A stretch of DNA of 43,475 nt, taken from NCBI GenBank assembly GCA_016930995.1, contig JAFGFQ010000052.1:1-43475 (forward strand). The letters run 5' to 3'. The position numbers and the translations under genes were made by a program. This document shows positions 43,121-43,475 of the stretch, in pieces (within the stretch, counting starts at the first letter, position 1; every line of letters begins with the position of its first letter). Under the pieces are notes generated by a model. That model was given only the letters and a program-made list of their open reading frames with translations. It had not been told where the DNA came from and did not search any database. Source of the stretch: Thermoplasmatota archaeon. Lineage in GTDB: Archaea > Thermoplasmatota > E2 > DHVEG-1.

Positions 43121-43166
43121 TATGAAAGGGGAATGTAAAATACTTATAACGTAGATTTTGTAAATA

Positions 43167-43182
43167 CAATTCCGGCCTGGCC
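43167..43182 (+). repeat. Direct repeat, distal copy of the tRNA-Val 3' end
   Basis: Exact 16-base copy of 41752-41767 (CAATTCCGGCCTGGCC), 1,415 bases away. It is GC-rich within AT-rich DNA and is not part of a complete tRNA. It is a candidate second attachment site. Confidence 0.6.
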
Positions 43183-43475
43183 TACTCTTTTATTACATTC
43201 ACCGATTCGAGTGTTCTGTCCAATCGTTTCTTGGGTTGATGCTGTTATTGATTTGTTTTTTTAAGAGATAATCAATTTTTATACCCTTTTCATAACCGCC
43301 TCGTTCTTTCCACCTCGATATAAAATATTGTTAAGAGAAGAATAAATAGAATGCTTTTATAATAAATTTATCTTAAAATAATATTTTTTTTAAAATTTTT
43401 TCATATATATATGAATATTATTGTTAATTACTCATAAAATAGTTTTTTGAAAATTCTTAATGAAAATATAAATAC
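43183..43475. other. AT-rich non-coding end of window
   Basis: The last 293 bases are AT-rich, with T- and A-runs (aatattttttttaaaattttttc near 43380) and no credible ORF, RNA or repeat beyond a half-site attgttaatta near 43420-43430. Confidence 0.5.

Noticed and set aside
43167..43182. Second tRNA gene at the distal repeat
   Set aside because: Only 16 bases match; upstream bases do not form acceptor, D or anticodon arms.
1..43475. CRISPR arrays, rRNA genes, transposases, insertion sequences
   Set aside because: No regularly spaced repeats, rRNA sequence or transposase motifs were seen by eye; a computed repeat search was not possible.

Overview
The window is archaeal chromosome, most likely from an uncultured euryarchaeon near Thermoplasmatota; the phylum is an inference and moderately supported. 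Support includes TATA boxes at archaeal spacing with several near-leaderless starts (e.g. 20578-20588 for a start at 20608), Lrp/AsnC regulators, a DUF99 protein, a tRNA gene without encoded CCA, secreted PKD and PGF-pre-PGF-like proteins rich in N-glycosylation sequons, C25 and caspase-like surface proteases, and single-domain response regulators. GC content and codon usage were not computed. No rRNA, transposase or CRISPR array was seen. LAYOUT. 1-1800: partial DUF99 gene, a divergent dCTP deaminase/dUTPase-family gene, and a two-gene minus-strand unit (40-aa zinc ribbon plus a lone AsnC ligand-binding domain). 2010-5519: tight plus-strand operon of a threonine-synthase-like PLP enzyme, a DUF1611 (DgcN-like) P-loop protein and a MurL-like PP-loop ATPase; it looks like an uncharacterised amino-acid or peptide modification pathway. 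5503-8658: RimI-like acetyltransferase, then a two-HMA copper P-type ATPase overlapping a 49-aa YHS protein. 8699-16198, minus strand: an enlarged class V aminotransferase/cysteine-desulfurase-like gene, then (in transcription order from 16198) Fe-S/FAD oxidoreductase, SCP2-like, LuxE-like, SCP2-like and LuxC-like genes, a compact carboxylic-acid-reductase operon unexpected in an archaeon with isoprenoid lipids. 16548-22876: lipoprotein hydrolase, unknown membrane protein, PKD surface protein, GH39-like glycosidase and cysteine hydrolase. 23213-27940: orphan solute-binding lipoprotein, histidine kinase and response regulator in a row, convergent with a double Lrp regulator. 28315-32469: caspase-like and gingipain-like (C25) secreted proteases. 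32772-34750: four-CBS protein with a ribosome-hibernation-like tail, OsmC protein, lone lycopene-cyclase domain. 35173-39807: second kinase/regulator pair, PGF-pre-PGF-like surface protein, MFS transporter. 39866-41431: secreted metzincin-like protease. 41697-43182: tRNA-Val(TAC) whose 3' end is repeated as an exact 16-bp copy 1.4 kb downstream, enclosing an AAA/DUF4143 ATPase gene: a probable small integrated element. HOW IT FITS. Much of the window serves sensing and processing at the cell surface (solute-binding protein, two kinases, five secreted hydrolases or proteases, surface proteins). Two metabolic operons, 2010-5519 and 10527-16198, are the best candidates for undescribed pathways. 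A palindrome centred on TTAACAATTGTTAA lies directly upstream of TATA-like elements at three places and may mark a shared regulon.
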